Below the pieces are notes generated by a model. It saw only the letters and a list, made by a program, of their open reading frames with translations. It searched no databases and was not told the DNA's origin. The translations under genes were made by a program, and so were the position numbers. 6,801 bases of DNA from a bacterium (lineage in GTDB: Bacteria; SM23-31; JAUVVT01), in assembly GCA_030604505.1 (NCBI GenBank), contig JAUVVT010000093.1, positions 1 through 6,801 of the forward strand, read 5' to 3'. Positions 1 to 5,788 of the stretch are shown here, piece by piece (position 1 is the first letter of the stretch; each line of letters begins with the position of its first letter).

Positions 1-414
1 CAGACAAGGACATCAAAGGCAAGAAAAAATCGGATTTTTATTGAAGAGCAGTTAAAAAAAGCAGAAAAATCATTTAGTATATCAGAAGAAAAACTTACTG
101 AACACAGAAATAAAAACCGGATGATTAATGATTCACCCGAACTCCAAAGAGAGAGAGGACGCCTCCAGCTTGAATATGAAATCTGCAGAACTAATTATGT
201 TAATTTCAAGAATGAATATGATATGGCAGTCTTGAAAGAAGTAAAAGACACCCCTGTAATAAATATATTAAATACTCCTATTATTTCCCAGTACAGAAGT
301 TGGCCTAAACGAAAACTGATTATTATTGTTTCTTCTTTTATTGGCTTAATGTTTGGAATTACCGGGGCATTTGGATTGGAATATTATTATAACCTAACAA
401 AGAATCAAACCTAA
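1..414 (+). CDS. Wzz/GumC-type polysaccharide chain-length determinant, C-terminal fragment (5' end outside window)
   Basis: The frame is open from base 1 to the TAA at 412-414, giving 137 visible residues; the ATG at 121 is an internal methionine, not the start. Seen: a charged, heptad-like stretch (residues about 8-75) typical of the periplasmic coiled coil of Wzz proteins, containing SPELQRERGRLQLEYE. A linker with KDTPVINILNTP leads into SWPKRKLI and one hydrophobic segment (about residues 105-127), then a short tail, EYYYNLTKNQT. In this family the TPVI...P...RSWPKRK stretch immediately precedes the second membrane helix. The protein ends just after that helix, so there is no fused BY-kinase domain like that of Wzc. 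Role, from the family: inner-membrane co-polymerase that sets the modal length of Wzy-made O-antigen, capsule or exopolysaccharide, or an export adaptor. The N-terminal membrane helix and Wzz domain lie upstream. The next gene begins 15 bases later in the same frame. Confidence 0.85.
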   Translation, partial: QTRTSKARKNRIFIEEQLKKAEKSFSISEEKLTEHRNKNRMINDSPELQRERGRLQLEYEICRTNYVNFKNEYDMAVLKEVKDTPVINILNTPIISQYRSWPKRKLIIIVSSFIGLMFGITGAFGLEYYYNLTKNQT

Positions 415-429
415 AAATTTGGGATTGTT

Positions 430-1182
430 TTGAATACATTTATTGATAAAACCGCTGGAATAGATTCAAACGTGGAAATAGGAAACTTCTCCTCTATAAT
501 GAAAAATGTGAAGATAGGGAAGGGGACCGTAATTGGAAACTGTGTTACAATAAATGAAGGAACAATTATCGGCGAAAAGGTGAGGATAGATGATAATTCA
601 GTTATCGGTAAAAGACCTCTGAGAGCAAAATGGAGCGTAGTACAAAGTTCTGAAATGGAAACTAATCTAACGATTGGAAACGAATGCCTGATAGGTGCAC
701 AGGTTATTGTTTATGCAGGTTCAAATATCGGGAATTACGTACTTATTGCCGATTCCGCACAAATAAGGGAAAAGATAACAATTGGTGATTATACGATAAT
801 TGGGAGAAATGTTACAGTTGAACAAAAGACAAATATAGGAAAAAAGTGTAAACTTGAAACGGATTGTTATATTACTGCTTATTCACTTATTGAAGATTTT
901 TGTTTTGTAGCCCCTAAGGTTACAACAGCAAATGATAACTACATCGGAAGAACTGAAGAAAGAAAAAAACACTTTAAAGGTATTACTATCCGAAGAGGTG
1001 GAAGAATCGGAGCAGGAGCAGTAATCCTTCCCGGGATAGAAATTAAGGAGGATGGAGTGGTTGGAGCTGGAGCTGTTGTTACTTCTAATGTGCCTGCTAA
1101 AAAGATCGTTGTGGGAGTTCCGGCTAAGGTACTCAGCGATGTTCCCGATGAACAATTGTTAGAAAATCAAGGATGGGAATAA
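430..1182 (+). CDS. Left-handed beta-helix hexapeptide-repeat acyltransferase (probably acetyltransferase) of sugar metabolism
   Basis: A 250-residue protein built almost wholly of hexapeptide repeats ([IV]-G-x4 type), such as VEIGNF, VKIGKG, TIIGEK, VIGKRP, LTIGNE, TIIGRN and TNIGKK. The final coils are RIGAGAVILPGIEI (192-205) and VVGAGAVVTSNVPA (210-223), closing with the family signature VVGVPAKV (227-234). A loop out of the helix at about 160-187 carries TTANDNYIGR and KKHFKG; loops like this shape the active site in WbpD/WlbB and related acetyl-CoA:sugar N-acetyltransferases. Role (inferred): transfer of acetyl or another acyl group from a CoA donor to an amino- or deoxysugar of the repeat unit, in the cytoplasm, probably as a trimer. 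Start choice: the preceding in-frame stop is at 412 and the first ATG (499, residue 24) would remove the first coils, so TTG at 430 is preferred, with a weak GGGA at 421-424. It is longer than WbpD (about 190 residues), so the exact substrate is open; a serine or sugar O-acetyltransferase is also possible. Confidence 0.85.
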   Translation: MNTFIDKTAGIDSNVEIGNFSSIMKNVKIGKGTVIGNCVTINEGTIIGEKVRIDDNSVIGKRPLRAKWSVVQSSEMETNLTIGNECLIGAQVIVYAGSNIGNYVLIADSAQIREKITIGDYTIIGRNVTVEQKTNIGKKCKLETDCYITAYSLIEDFCFVAPKVTTANDNYIGRTEERKKHFKGITIRRGGRIGAGAVILPGIEIKEDGVVGAGAVVTSNVPAKKIVVGVPAKVLSDVPDEQLLENQGWE

Positions 1183-1215
1183 CACCAGAATTTTTAAAAA
1201 TATGGGATTATAAAT

Positions 1216-1243
1216 GAATCGCTCTTTGGGGGATTTTTTTTTG
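1216..1243 (+). terminator. Weak candidate intrinsic terminator after the acyltransferase gene
   Basis: AATC (1217-1220) can pair with GATT (1232-1235). Inside it, after a G-G mismatch, CTC (1222-1224) can pair with GGG (1228-1230) including one G-T wobble, around a TTT loop. A run of nine T (1234-1242) follows, and more T-rich sequence continues to about 1252. The T tract is excellent but the stem is short and imperfect, so termination may be partial. It lies 34 bases after the stop codon of the preceding gene, in a 162-base gap large enough to separate two transcription units. Confidence 0.35.
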
Positions 1244-1330
1244 TTTTTGTTTATACCTATTTAAAATATTATTATTAAAAGACTTTATTAAAAACTATTC
1301 ATTTAATTTTTTATTATCTATTTTTTTTTT

Positions 1331-1336
1331 GGAGAA
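1331..1336 (+). promoter_or_regulatory. Shine-Dalgarno site of the nucleotide-sugar dehydrogenase gene
   Basis: GGAGAA sits 8 bases before the ATG at 1345, directly after a run of ten T (1321-1330). It is the only strong ribosome binding site in the window. The leaders of the genes at 2672, 3702, 5384 and 5789 lack any purine-rich motif at proper spacing. It supports the ATG at 1345 as the start. Confidence 0.7.
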
Positions 1337-1344
1337 TTATTTCT

Positions 1345-2655
1345 ATGGCTGATATTTATTATACATTAAGGAATAAAATTAAAAACAGAAAACTAAAGAT
1401 AGCAGTTATTGGACTTGGATATGTTGGTTTTCCGCTGGCGCTGGAGTTTGTAAAAAATGGGTATAATGTAATTGGTATTGATAATAACAAAAAAAAGGTA
1501 GATTCAATAAACAAGAGTTCCTCTTATCTTGAGGATATAGATGAGTCGGTTTTTAAAAATGCTGTTAATTCCAAAAGATTATCTGCTACTGATGATTTTT
1601 CTGTTATCAAAAATGTAGACTGTATAAGTATATGTGTTCCAACTCCACTCGGAAAAACGAAGGATCCAGATATTTCTTATGTTTTGAATGCCGCCGATAA
1701 TGTTCGGAAATTTATGAAAAAGGGACAGATAATAATTCTTGAAAGCACAACATACCCCGGAACCACAAGAGAATTAATTCTGCCAAAGTTTGAAAAAAGT
1801 GGACTGAAAGTCGGCAGGGATTTTTTCCTTGTGTTTTCACCGGAGCGAATCGACCCGGGAAATAAAGAATTCAATATAAAAAACACGCCGAAGATCTTGG
1901 GCGGAGTAACAAAAAAATGTACAAAAATAGGAAAATATTTTTATTCTGAAATAATTGATAAAGTCGTGGAAGTATCATCTCCTGAAGCAGCAGAGATGGT
2001 GAAACTTCTTGAGAATACATTTCGGAGTGTAAATATTGCCCTTGTCAATGAAGTAGCGATAATGTGTGATAGGTTGAGTTTAAATGTATGGGAGGTAATA
2101 GATTCTGCCTGTACAAAACCTTTCGGATATATGAAGTTTTATCCAGGTCCGGGATTGGGTGGACATTGCATCCCTATTGATCCCCATTATCTTTCTTGGA
2201 AACTCAAGAGTTTAAATTACAGGGCAAGATTTGTCGAACTTGCCGGAGAGGTTAATTCGGAAATGCCGGATTTTGTTGTGAATAAGATTGCCGATTCACT
2301 TAACAAACAAAAAAAATCTATCAAAGGTTCAAAAATATTGATTTTCGGGGTTACCTATAAAAAGGATGTTAGTGACCTTCGTGAGTCTCCGGCGCTTGAT
2401 ATATTGACTATTCTTGAAAAAAAGGGAGCAATAGTACAATTCTACGACCCGATTATTTCGAGATTTATGTTGAATAAGAAATCGTATAAATCAAAAGAAT
2501 TGAGTAAAAATTTATTGAAAAATATTGACTGTGTTGTAATTACTACTGACCATTCAAGTGTTGACTATAAATTTGTATTGGATAATGCTAATATTATTGT
2601 TGATACACGGGGAGTATATAAAAATATTAAAAGCAAGAAAATCGTCAGGTTATAA
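1345..2655 (+). CDS. wbpA: UDP-N-acetylhexosamine/UDP-hexose 6-dehydrogenase (WbpA-like nucleotide-sugar dehydrogenase)
   Basis: A full-length (436-residue) member of the UDP-glucose/GDP-mannose dehydrogenase family, which oxidises the C6 hydroxyl of a nucleotide sugar to a carboxylate with two NAD+ in the cytoplasm. Seen in order: an N-terminal Rossmann domain with GLGYVG (23-28) and an acidic residue at the end of strand 2 (D46). Then VPTPLG, ESTTYPGTT (133-141) and FSPERIDPGN (164-173, E167 being a family catalytic residue). The central helix has KLLENTFR (K220, N224). The catalytic cysteine C275 lies in GLGGHCIPIDP, and the C-terminal UDP-binding domain carries FGVTYKKDVSDLRESP (334-349). 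All key residues are present. The GGHCIPIDP form, as opposed to GGSCFPKD of UDP-glucose dehydrogenases, points to the WbpA/WbpO/TviB subgroup acting on UDP-GlcNAc or UDP-GalNAc; exact substrate is inferred. GGAGAA lies upstream with good spacing. The next gene follows 16 bases later, probably co-transcribed. The partner enzymes of a WbpB/E/D-type pathway are not in the window, though the acyltransferase upstream could be the last step. Confidence 0.92.
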   Translation: MADIYYTLRNKIKNRKLKIAVIGLGYVGFPLALEFVKNGYNVIGIDNNKKKVDSINKSSSYLEDIDESVFKNAVNSKRLSATDDFSVIKNVDCISICVPTPLGKTKDPDISYVLNAADNVRKFMKKGQIIILESTTYPGTTRELILPKFEKSGLKVGRDFFLVFSPERIDPGNKEFNIKNTPKILGGVTKKCTKIGKYFYSEIIDKVVEVSSPEAAEMVKLLENTFRSVNIALVNEVAIMCDRLSLNVWEVIDSACTKPFGYMKFYPGPGLGGHCIPIDPHYLSWKLKSLNYRARFVELAGEVNSEMPDFVVNKIADSLNKQKKSIKGSKILIFGVTYKKDVSDLRESPALDILTILEKKGAIVQFYDPIISRFMLNKKSYKSKELSKNLLKNIDCVVITTDHSSVDYKFVLDNANIIVDTRGVYKNIKSKKIVRL

Positions 2656-2671
2656 ATTATTTTAATAAAAT

Positions 2672-3568
2672 ATGAATACTGGAAAAAGGATAAAGATTGG
2701 TATTTATGGACCAATTTATCAAACAAATCTTCTTGTTAACCAAATAAATAATATTGATGATAAATTTTATGCAGAAAATATAATTGAGAATAGATTTTCT
2801 CATAATTGCGATATATATCATGGACTCTATGGATTTTTGAGTAAGCGCTTTGTTTTTACAAAGTTGTTTGGGAAAAAAAATATATGCCACTGGATAGGAA
2901 CAGATGTTTTAGAGATTATTAATAATAAGAGTTTTCAAAAAATAAGATATTTTTTAAGTAAATTTATTGATGTCGATATAGCAGTTACTGAAAATCTTAT
3001 TAATGAATTAAAAGGAGTTGGTATAAAAAGTAAATTAATGCCAATAGTTTCTAATCTTGATAATATTAAAATCGCTCCTTTTTCAAAAAAGTTTACAGTT
3101 CTTACATACATTCCACAGAATAGGCTTGAGTTTTTTAATTTTGAAATTATACTGGCATTAATTAAAAAAAATCCCAATATTCAATTCTTAATTTTAGCAA
3201 ATTCTGGAGAAGGGCTGCCAAAATATGATAATTTAAAATATATTAAATGGTGTGAGGATGCTTCAAAATATTATTATCATACAACAGTCGTTCTGCGCAT
3301 CCCGAAGCATGATGGTTTATCATTAACAGTAATAGAAGCTTTGGCGAGTGGAAGGTATGTAATTTGGAATTATCCATTTCCTTATTGCCATTATTCCCCA
3401 CCTGATGTGGATAATATTCAAAGTGTTTTAGAAGAAATTAGAAAAAATCCTGTTATGAATTACGAGGGCTCAAATTATGTGAAGAAAAATTATTCTATAT
3501 CCAGGATAGTTAAAAATGACCTTTTTAATCTTTATAATGAAGTTTTAGATAATTGTTCAACTTTATAA
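2672..3568 (+). CDS. GT4-like cytoplasmic glycosyltransferase (short form)
   Basis: A 298-residue protein with no signal peptide or membrane segment. The N-terminal half starts with a Rossmann-like strand (KIGIYGP) and contains CHWIGTDV (72-79), a motif of some GT-B glycosyltransferases of polysaccharide loci. The C-terminal half has alternating strands (KFTVLTYIP, IQFLILAN) and then RIPKHDGLSLTVIEALASG (209-227). This fits the GT4 nucleotide-sugar binding region, where the acidic residue E222 of the E-A-L-A-S-G turn contacts the donor. It is shorter than a typical GT4 enzyme (350-400 residues), and the N-terminal acceptor domain seems reduced. Role (inferred): transfer of one sugar to the lipid-linked repeat unit at the inner face of the membrane; donor and acceptor unknown. 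It follows the dehydrogenase by 16 bases with no visible Shine-Dalgarno and ends before a strong terminator, so it is probably last in that transcription unit. Its base composition is visibly more AT-rich than the acyltransferase and dehydrogenase genes. Confidence 0.75.
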   Translation: MNTGKRIKIGIYGPIYQTNLLVNQINNIDDKFYAENIIENRFSHNCDIYHGLYGFLSKRFVFTKLFGKKNICHWIGTDVLEIINNKSFQKIRYFLSKFIDVDIAVTENLINELKGVGIKSKLMPIVSNLDNIKIAPFSKKFTVLTYIPQNRLEFFNFEIILALIKKNPNIQFLILANSGEGLPKYDNLKYIKWCEDASKYYYHTTVVLRIPKHDGLSLTVIEALASGRYVIWNYPFPYCHYSPPDVDNIQSVLEEIRKNPVMNYEGSNYVKKNYSISRIVKNDLFNLYNEVLDNCSTL

Positions 3569-3581
3569 ATAGAAAGAGCTA

Positions 3582-3599
3582 TTAATATCCGAATATTAA
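3582..3599 (+). repeat. AT-rich inverted repeat after the glycosyltransferase gene
   Basis: TTAATAT (3582-3588) and ATATTAA (3593-3599) are perfect 7-base inverted repeats around a CCGA loop, 13 bases after the stop codon. There is no T tract behind it. It lies 12 bases before the next, stronger hairpin; it may be a 3'-end stabiliser or simply AT-rich chance. Confidence 0.35.
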
Positions 3600-3611
3600 A
3601 ATAAATATATC

Positions 3612-3636
3612 ATTCCGAACGTGTTTCGGAATTTTT
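3612..3636 (+). terminator. Rho-independent terminator after the glycosyltransferase gene
   Basis: ATTCCGAA (3612-3619) and TTCGGAAT (3625-3632) form a perfect 8-base stem around a CGTGT loop, followed by a T tract (3632-3636). It lies 43 bases past the stop at 3568 and 65 bases before the next start, which is the right place for the end of the dehydrogenase-glycosyltransferase unit. This is the clearest terminator in the window. It implies that the membrane glycosyltransferase downstream has its own promoter, or depends on readthrough. Confidence 0.75.
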
Positions 3637-3701
3637 AAACTGATTTTTAAATTTATGAATTAAACAGGTCGTATTTTTTTTCTTTTATTATAAATCTCAA
3701 T

Positions 3702-5255
3702 ATGGATACCAAAACAAAATTAAACCGTTTGGATTTATTTATTTTAATTGCTTTAGTTTTTTTTATTGTAGCTTACAGTTTGCTTTATTATGATTTTTCC
3801 ATACCGCCATTTGAAGATGCTGCGATGTTGATGCGTTATTCAATTCACTTAGCTGAAGGTCATGGAATCGTGTGGAATATTGGGGAAATCCCGGTTGATG
3901 GAGCAACAGATTTTCTTTTTATGATTTTCTTATCATTACTATTCAAGCTTGGCTTGCCGGTAGAAATTTCTGCACGAATTATTGGATTTATATCACACAT
4001 TCTAACTGTGATTATTATTTACATTGCAATTAGAAAACTTTATAAGGCAAATCGATGGATAGCATCGATTTCTGCTGTATATTTAGGTATTGGACCAGGA
4101 TTGGCATATATAGCTGCCTGCTTTGGAACCACTTTATTTGCACTGGCTGTCTGTATAACATGGTATCTTGCCAACAAATATATCAAAGAAAAAAATTCTC
4201 AATCAACGCCTCTTATGTTTGCTGTATCCGGGCTTATAATGGGATTGATTAGACCTGAGGGAGTGTTCTTGGCAATCTTAATGCTAATAAGTATCTTGTA
4301 TATAAATGGTTTGAAAGAATCCCGAAGAATAATCTTATATTTTCTTATCATCTTTATTTTTCTTGGTGGTCTATACTTTTTTTGGAGATGGAGTTATTTT
4401 GGTTATCCTTTACCAAATCCTTTTTATAAAAAGGGTGGAGGAACCTTGTATTTTTATAGTCTTGTATATTCTGTAAAAAATGTAATTTTACTGTGCCTGC
4501 CGGTAGTAATTATATTTGTATTAGGTTTTAGAAATTCTCATACAACTCGGAAAGCTATCTTTTCAATAATACCAATAGCTGGATTTACTGTGATATGGAT
4601 TTTATTATCAAACAAGACAAATTTTTTAATGAGGTTTCAGTATGCTGCACTTCCCATTGCATTAATATCCTGGCATTCATTGGTAAAGGGAATTTATAAA
4701 GAATGGAAGATTTCTAAATTAAATGATTTGGATATGCGCAGTCAAAAAATGTTGATTTCCTTTATTGTGATCATATTATTAGTGATTATAGTATACCAGC
4801 ACGAACAGTATAGTAAAGCGAACTATTTTCTTGATGAAAGATATGAAGTGGCTGTGATGCTTAATGAGTACAGTCATAAGAATTATACTATAGCAACAAC
4901 AGAAGCAGGGCTTCTGCCGTTATATTCAAACTGGAGAGCCATAGATACATGGGGATTAAATAATCAGTGGATTGCTCATAATGGTAAAGTAACAGAATCA
5001 TATCTGGAACGCTTTAAACCGGAGATCATCGTCTTTCATGGATACTTTTCTCCGATGGTGCCGCTAAAGGGAGAAGGTGAATGGTTTTCAATGGTAATGA
5101 CTCTCAAAAAATATGCTGAAAAAAATGAATACCATCTTTCCGCTGTATTTGGTGAATCTCCTCATAGCACACGTTATTATTATGTCCGACCGTCTTTTCC
5201 AGAAAGTGAAGAAATCGTAAGAAAAATTCAAAATATAGATTATATCAAATATTGA
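3702..5255 (+). CDS. Multi-pass GT-C family membrane glycosyltransferase (AftB/ZomB-like)
   Basis: A 517-residue polytopic protein with about 10-11 hydrophobic segments between residues 12 and 366, then a soluble C-terminal domain (about 370-517) expected on the periplasmic side. Seen: after the first helix, PPFEDAAMLMRYS (35-47) puts an acidic pair (E38, D39) in the first outer loop, where GT-C enzymes hold their catalytic acidic residue. This is followed by AEGHGIVWN and DGATDFLF, the counterpart of the EGxTNFLW stretch of AftB-like proteins. Further family-like motifs are RPEG (184-187), FGYPLPNPFYKK (233-244), RFQYAALP and, in the tail, ATTEAGLLPLYSNWRAIDTW (398-417). Role (family knowledge plus inference): sugar transfer from a polyprenyl-phosphate donor to a glycan or lipid outside the cytoplasmic membrane, for example side-branch decoration of the repeat unit. 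The family match is from memory of motif patterns, so the sugar and acceptor are unknown. No Shine-Dalgarno is seen at the ATG. It stands alone between a terminator and a 128-base gap, suggesting its own transcript. Confidence 0.72.
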   Translation: MDTKTKLNRLDLFILIALVFFIVAYSLLYYDFSIPPFEDAAMLMRYSIHLAEGHGIVWNIGEIPVDGATDFLFMIFLSLLFKLGLPVEISARIIGFISHILTVIIIYIAIRKLYKANRWIASISAVYLGIGPGLAYIAACFGTTLFALAVCITWYLANKYIKEKNSQSTPLMFAVSGLIMGLIRPEGVFLAILMLISILYINGLKESRRIILYFLIIFIFLGGLYFFWRWSYFGYPLPNPFYKKGGGTLYFYSLVYSVKNVILLCLPVVIIFVLGFRNSHTTRKAIFSIIPIAGFTVIWILLSNKTNFLMRFQYAALPIALISWHSLVKGIYKEWKISKLNDLDMRSQKMLISFIVIILLVIIVYQHEQYSKANYFLDERYEVAVMLNEYSHKNYTIATTEAGLLPLYSNWRAIDTWGLNNQWIAHNGKVTESYLERFKPEIIVFHGYFSPMVPLKGEGEWFSMVMTLKKYAEKNEYHLSAVFGESPHSTRYYYVRPSFPESEEIVRKIQNIDYIKY

Positions 5256-5282
5256 AATTAAAGAATATGCATAAATATATGA

Positions 5283-5312
5283 TTTATAGTTTTTCCTAAA
5301 AATTGTTATAAT
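5283..5312 (+). promoter_or_regulatory. Candidate promoter upstream of acpS
   Basis: A perfect TATAAT lies at 5307-5312. At 18-base spacing TTTATA (5283-5288) matches TTGACA in four of six positions. An overlapping AATATTTG (5311-5318) is one mismatch from the Bacteroidota -7 element TAnnTTTG. It lies 72 bases before the acpS start and within the 128-base gap after the GT-C gene. AT-rich sequence yields such matches by chance, so this is only suggestive. Confidence 0.3.
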
Positions 5313-5363
5313 ATTTGAGAAAATAAGATAAAATAATTAATACTGTTTTAATACAATACAGGA

Positions 5364-5378
5364 TTACAATTTTTGTAA
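5364..5378 (+). repeat. Palindrome directly upstream of the acpS start codon
   Basis: TTACAA (5364-5369) and TTGTAA (5373-5378) are a perfect 6-base inverted repeat around TTT, ending 5 bases before the ATG at 5384. Its position in the leader, where a ribosome would load, allows either a regulator-binding site or a small RNA hairpin affecting translation. There is no recognised operator consensus behind this call. Confidence 0.3.
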
Positions 5379-5383
5379 ATATT

Positions 5384-5749
5384 ATGAAAGATATATTAGA
5401 AATTGGAGTAGATATAGAGTCAATAGAAAGATTCAGAAATAAGCCGGAAGATAAAAATAAAAGATTCTATGAAAAACTATTCACATCTTTAGAGTTGGAA
5501 TATTGTTTTAAGAAAAGAGATCCATATCCACATTTAGCTGCAAGATTTGCGGCAAAAGAAGCAGTTGTTAAGGCTTTTTCAGAGTATAAAAAAATATTTT
5601 ATTCGCAGATTGAGGTTAGGAACGATGATAGAGGAAAACCATATGTAAATATTGTGAATAAGGATGAGATTTTAGATAAAGAAATTTTGATAACCGTTTC
5701 GCATTGTGATGAGTATGCTGTTGCTTTTGCTGTTTTAAAGAACAAGTGA
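5384..5749 (+). CDS. acpS: Holo-[acyl-carrier-protein] synthase (4'-phosphopantetheinyl transferase, AcpS type)
   Basis: The 121-residue length is normal for AcpS, which moves the 4'-phosphopantetheine arm of coenzyme A onto the conserved serine of acyl carrier protein, making it active for fatty-acid or related synthesis; it works as a cytoplasmic trimer. Seen: GVDIESIERF (8-17), with D10 the first Mg2+ ligand; FTSLELEYC; HLAARFAAKEAVVKAF (50-65), with E59 the second Mg2+ ligand and K63 in the usual CoA-binding position. Then GKPYV (product-strand region) and the C-terminal SHCDEYAVAFAV. All diagnostic residues are present, so it should be active. The ATG is well placed, since GVDIE normally begins at residue 6-8. 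No Shine-Dalgarno is visible; a palindrome covers the leader. It lies between a GT-C glycosyltransferase and a flippase gene, with 39 bases to the latter, and may share a transcript with it. Whether it is the cell's housekeeping AcpS or serves a carrier protein of this locus cannot be told here. Confidence 0.93.
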   Translation: MKDILEIGVDIESIERFRNKPEDKNKRFYEKLFTSLELEYCFKKRDPYPHLAARFAAKEAVVKAFSEYKKIFYSQIEVRNDDRGKPYVNIVNKDEILDKEILITVSHCDEYAVAFAVLKNK

Positions 5750-5788
5750 TAACCTTTGCTTTTGGAAAGGATTTTACGCAATTATACA

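Noticed and set aside
883..1155. Minus-strand open frame of 90 codons inside the acyltransferase gene
   Set aside because: It lies wholly within a well-supported + strand gene and its product is serine-rich, low-complexity sequence of no known family.
1190..1201. ATTTTTAAAAAT palindrome after the acyltransferase stop
   Set aside because: A 12-base A/T palindrome with no loop is expected by chance in sequence this AT-rich.
1247..1275. TTGTTT - 17 bases - TATTAT as a promoter for the dehydrogenase gene
   Set aside because: The -35 match is only three of six and the region is nearly all A/T, so many equal matches exist; not reported as a feature.
1677..1886. Minus-strand open frame of 69 codons inside the dehydrogenase gene
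   Set aside because: Shadow of a gene whose motifs are complete on the + strand; no family features.
2657..3177. Two minus-strand open frames over the start and middle of the glycosyltransferase gene
   Set aside because: AT-rich DNA leaves frames open by chance; the products show no domain, while the + strand frame has glycosyltransferase motifs.
4055..4252. Plus-strand 65-codon frame inside the GT-C gene
   Set aside because: Out-of-frame overlap with a gene supported by several family motifs; cysteine-rich nonsense product.
5753..5770. CCTTT...AAAGG hairpin between acpS and the flippase gene
   Set aside because: Only five base pairs with an eight-base loop and four T behind it; too weak to call a terminator, and the genes probably share a transcript.
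5599..5781. Minus-strand 60-codon frame over the acpS 3' end
   Set aside because: Overlaps diagnostic AcpS residues and has no recognisable content of its own.
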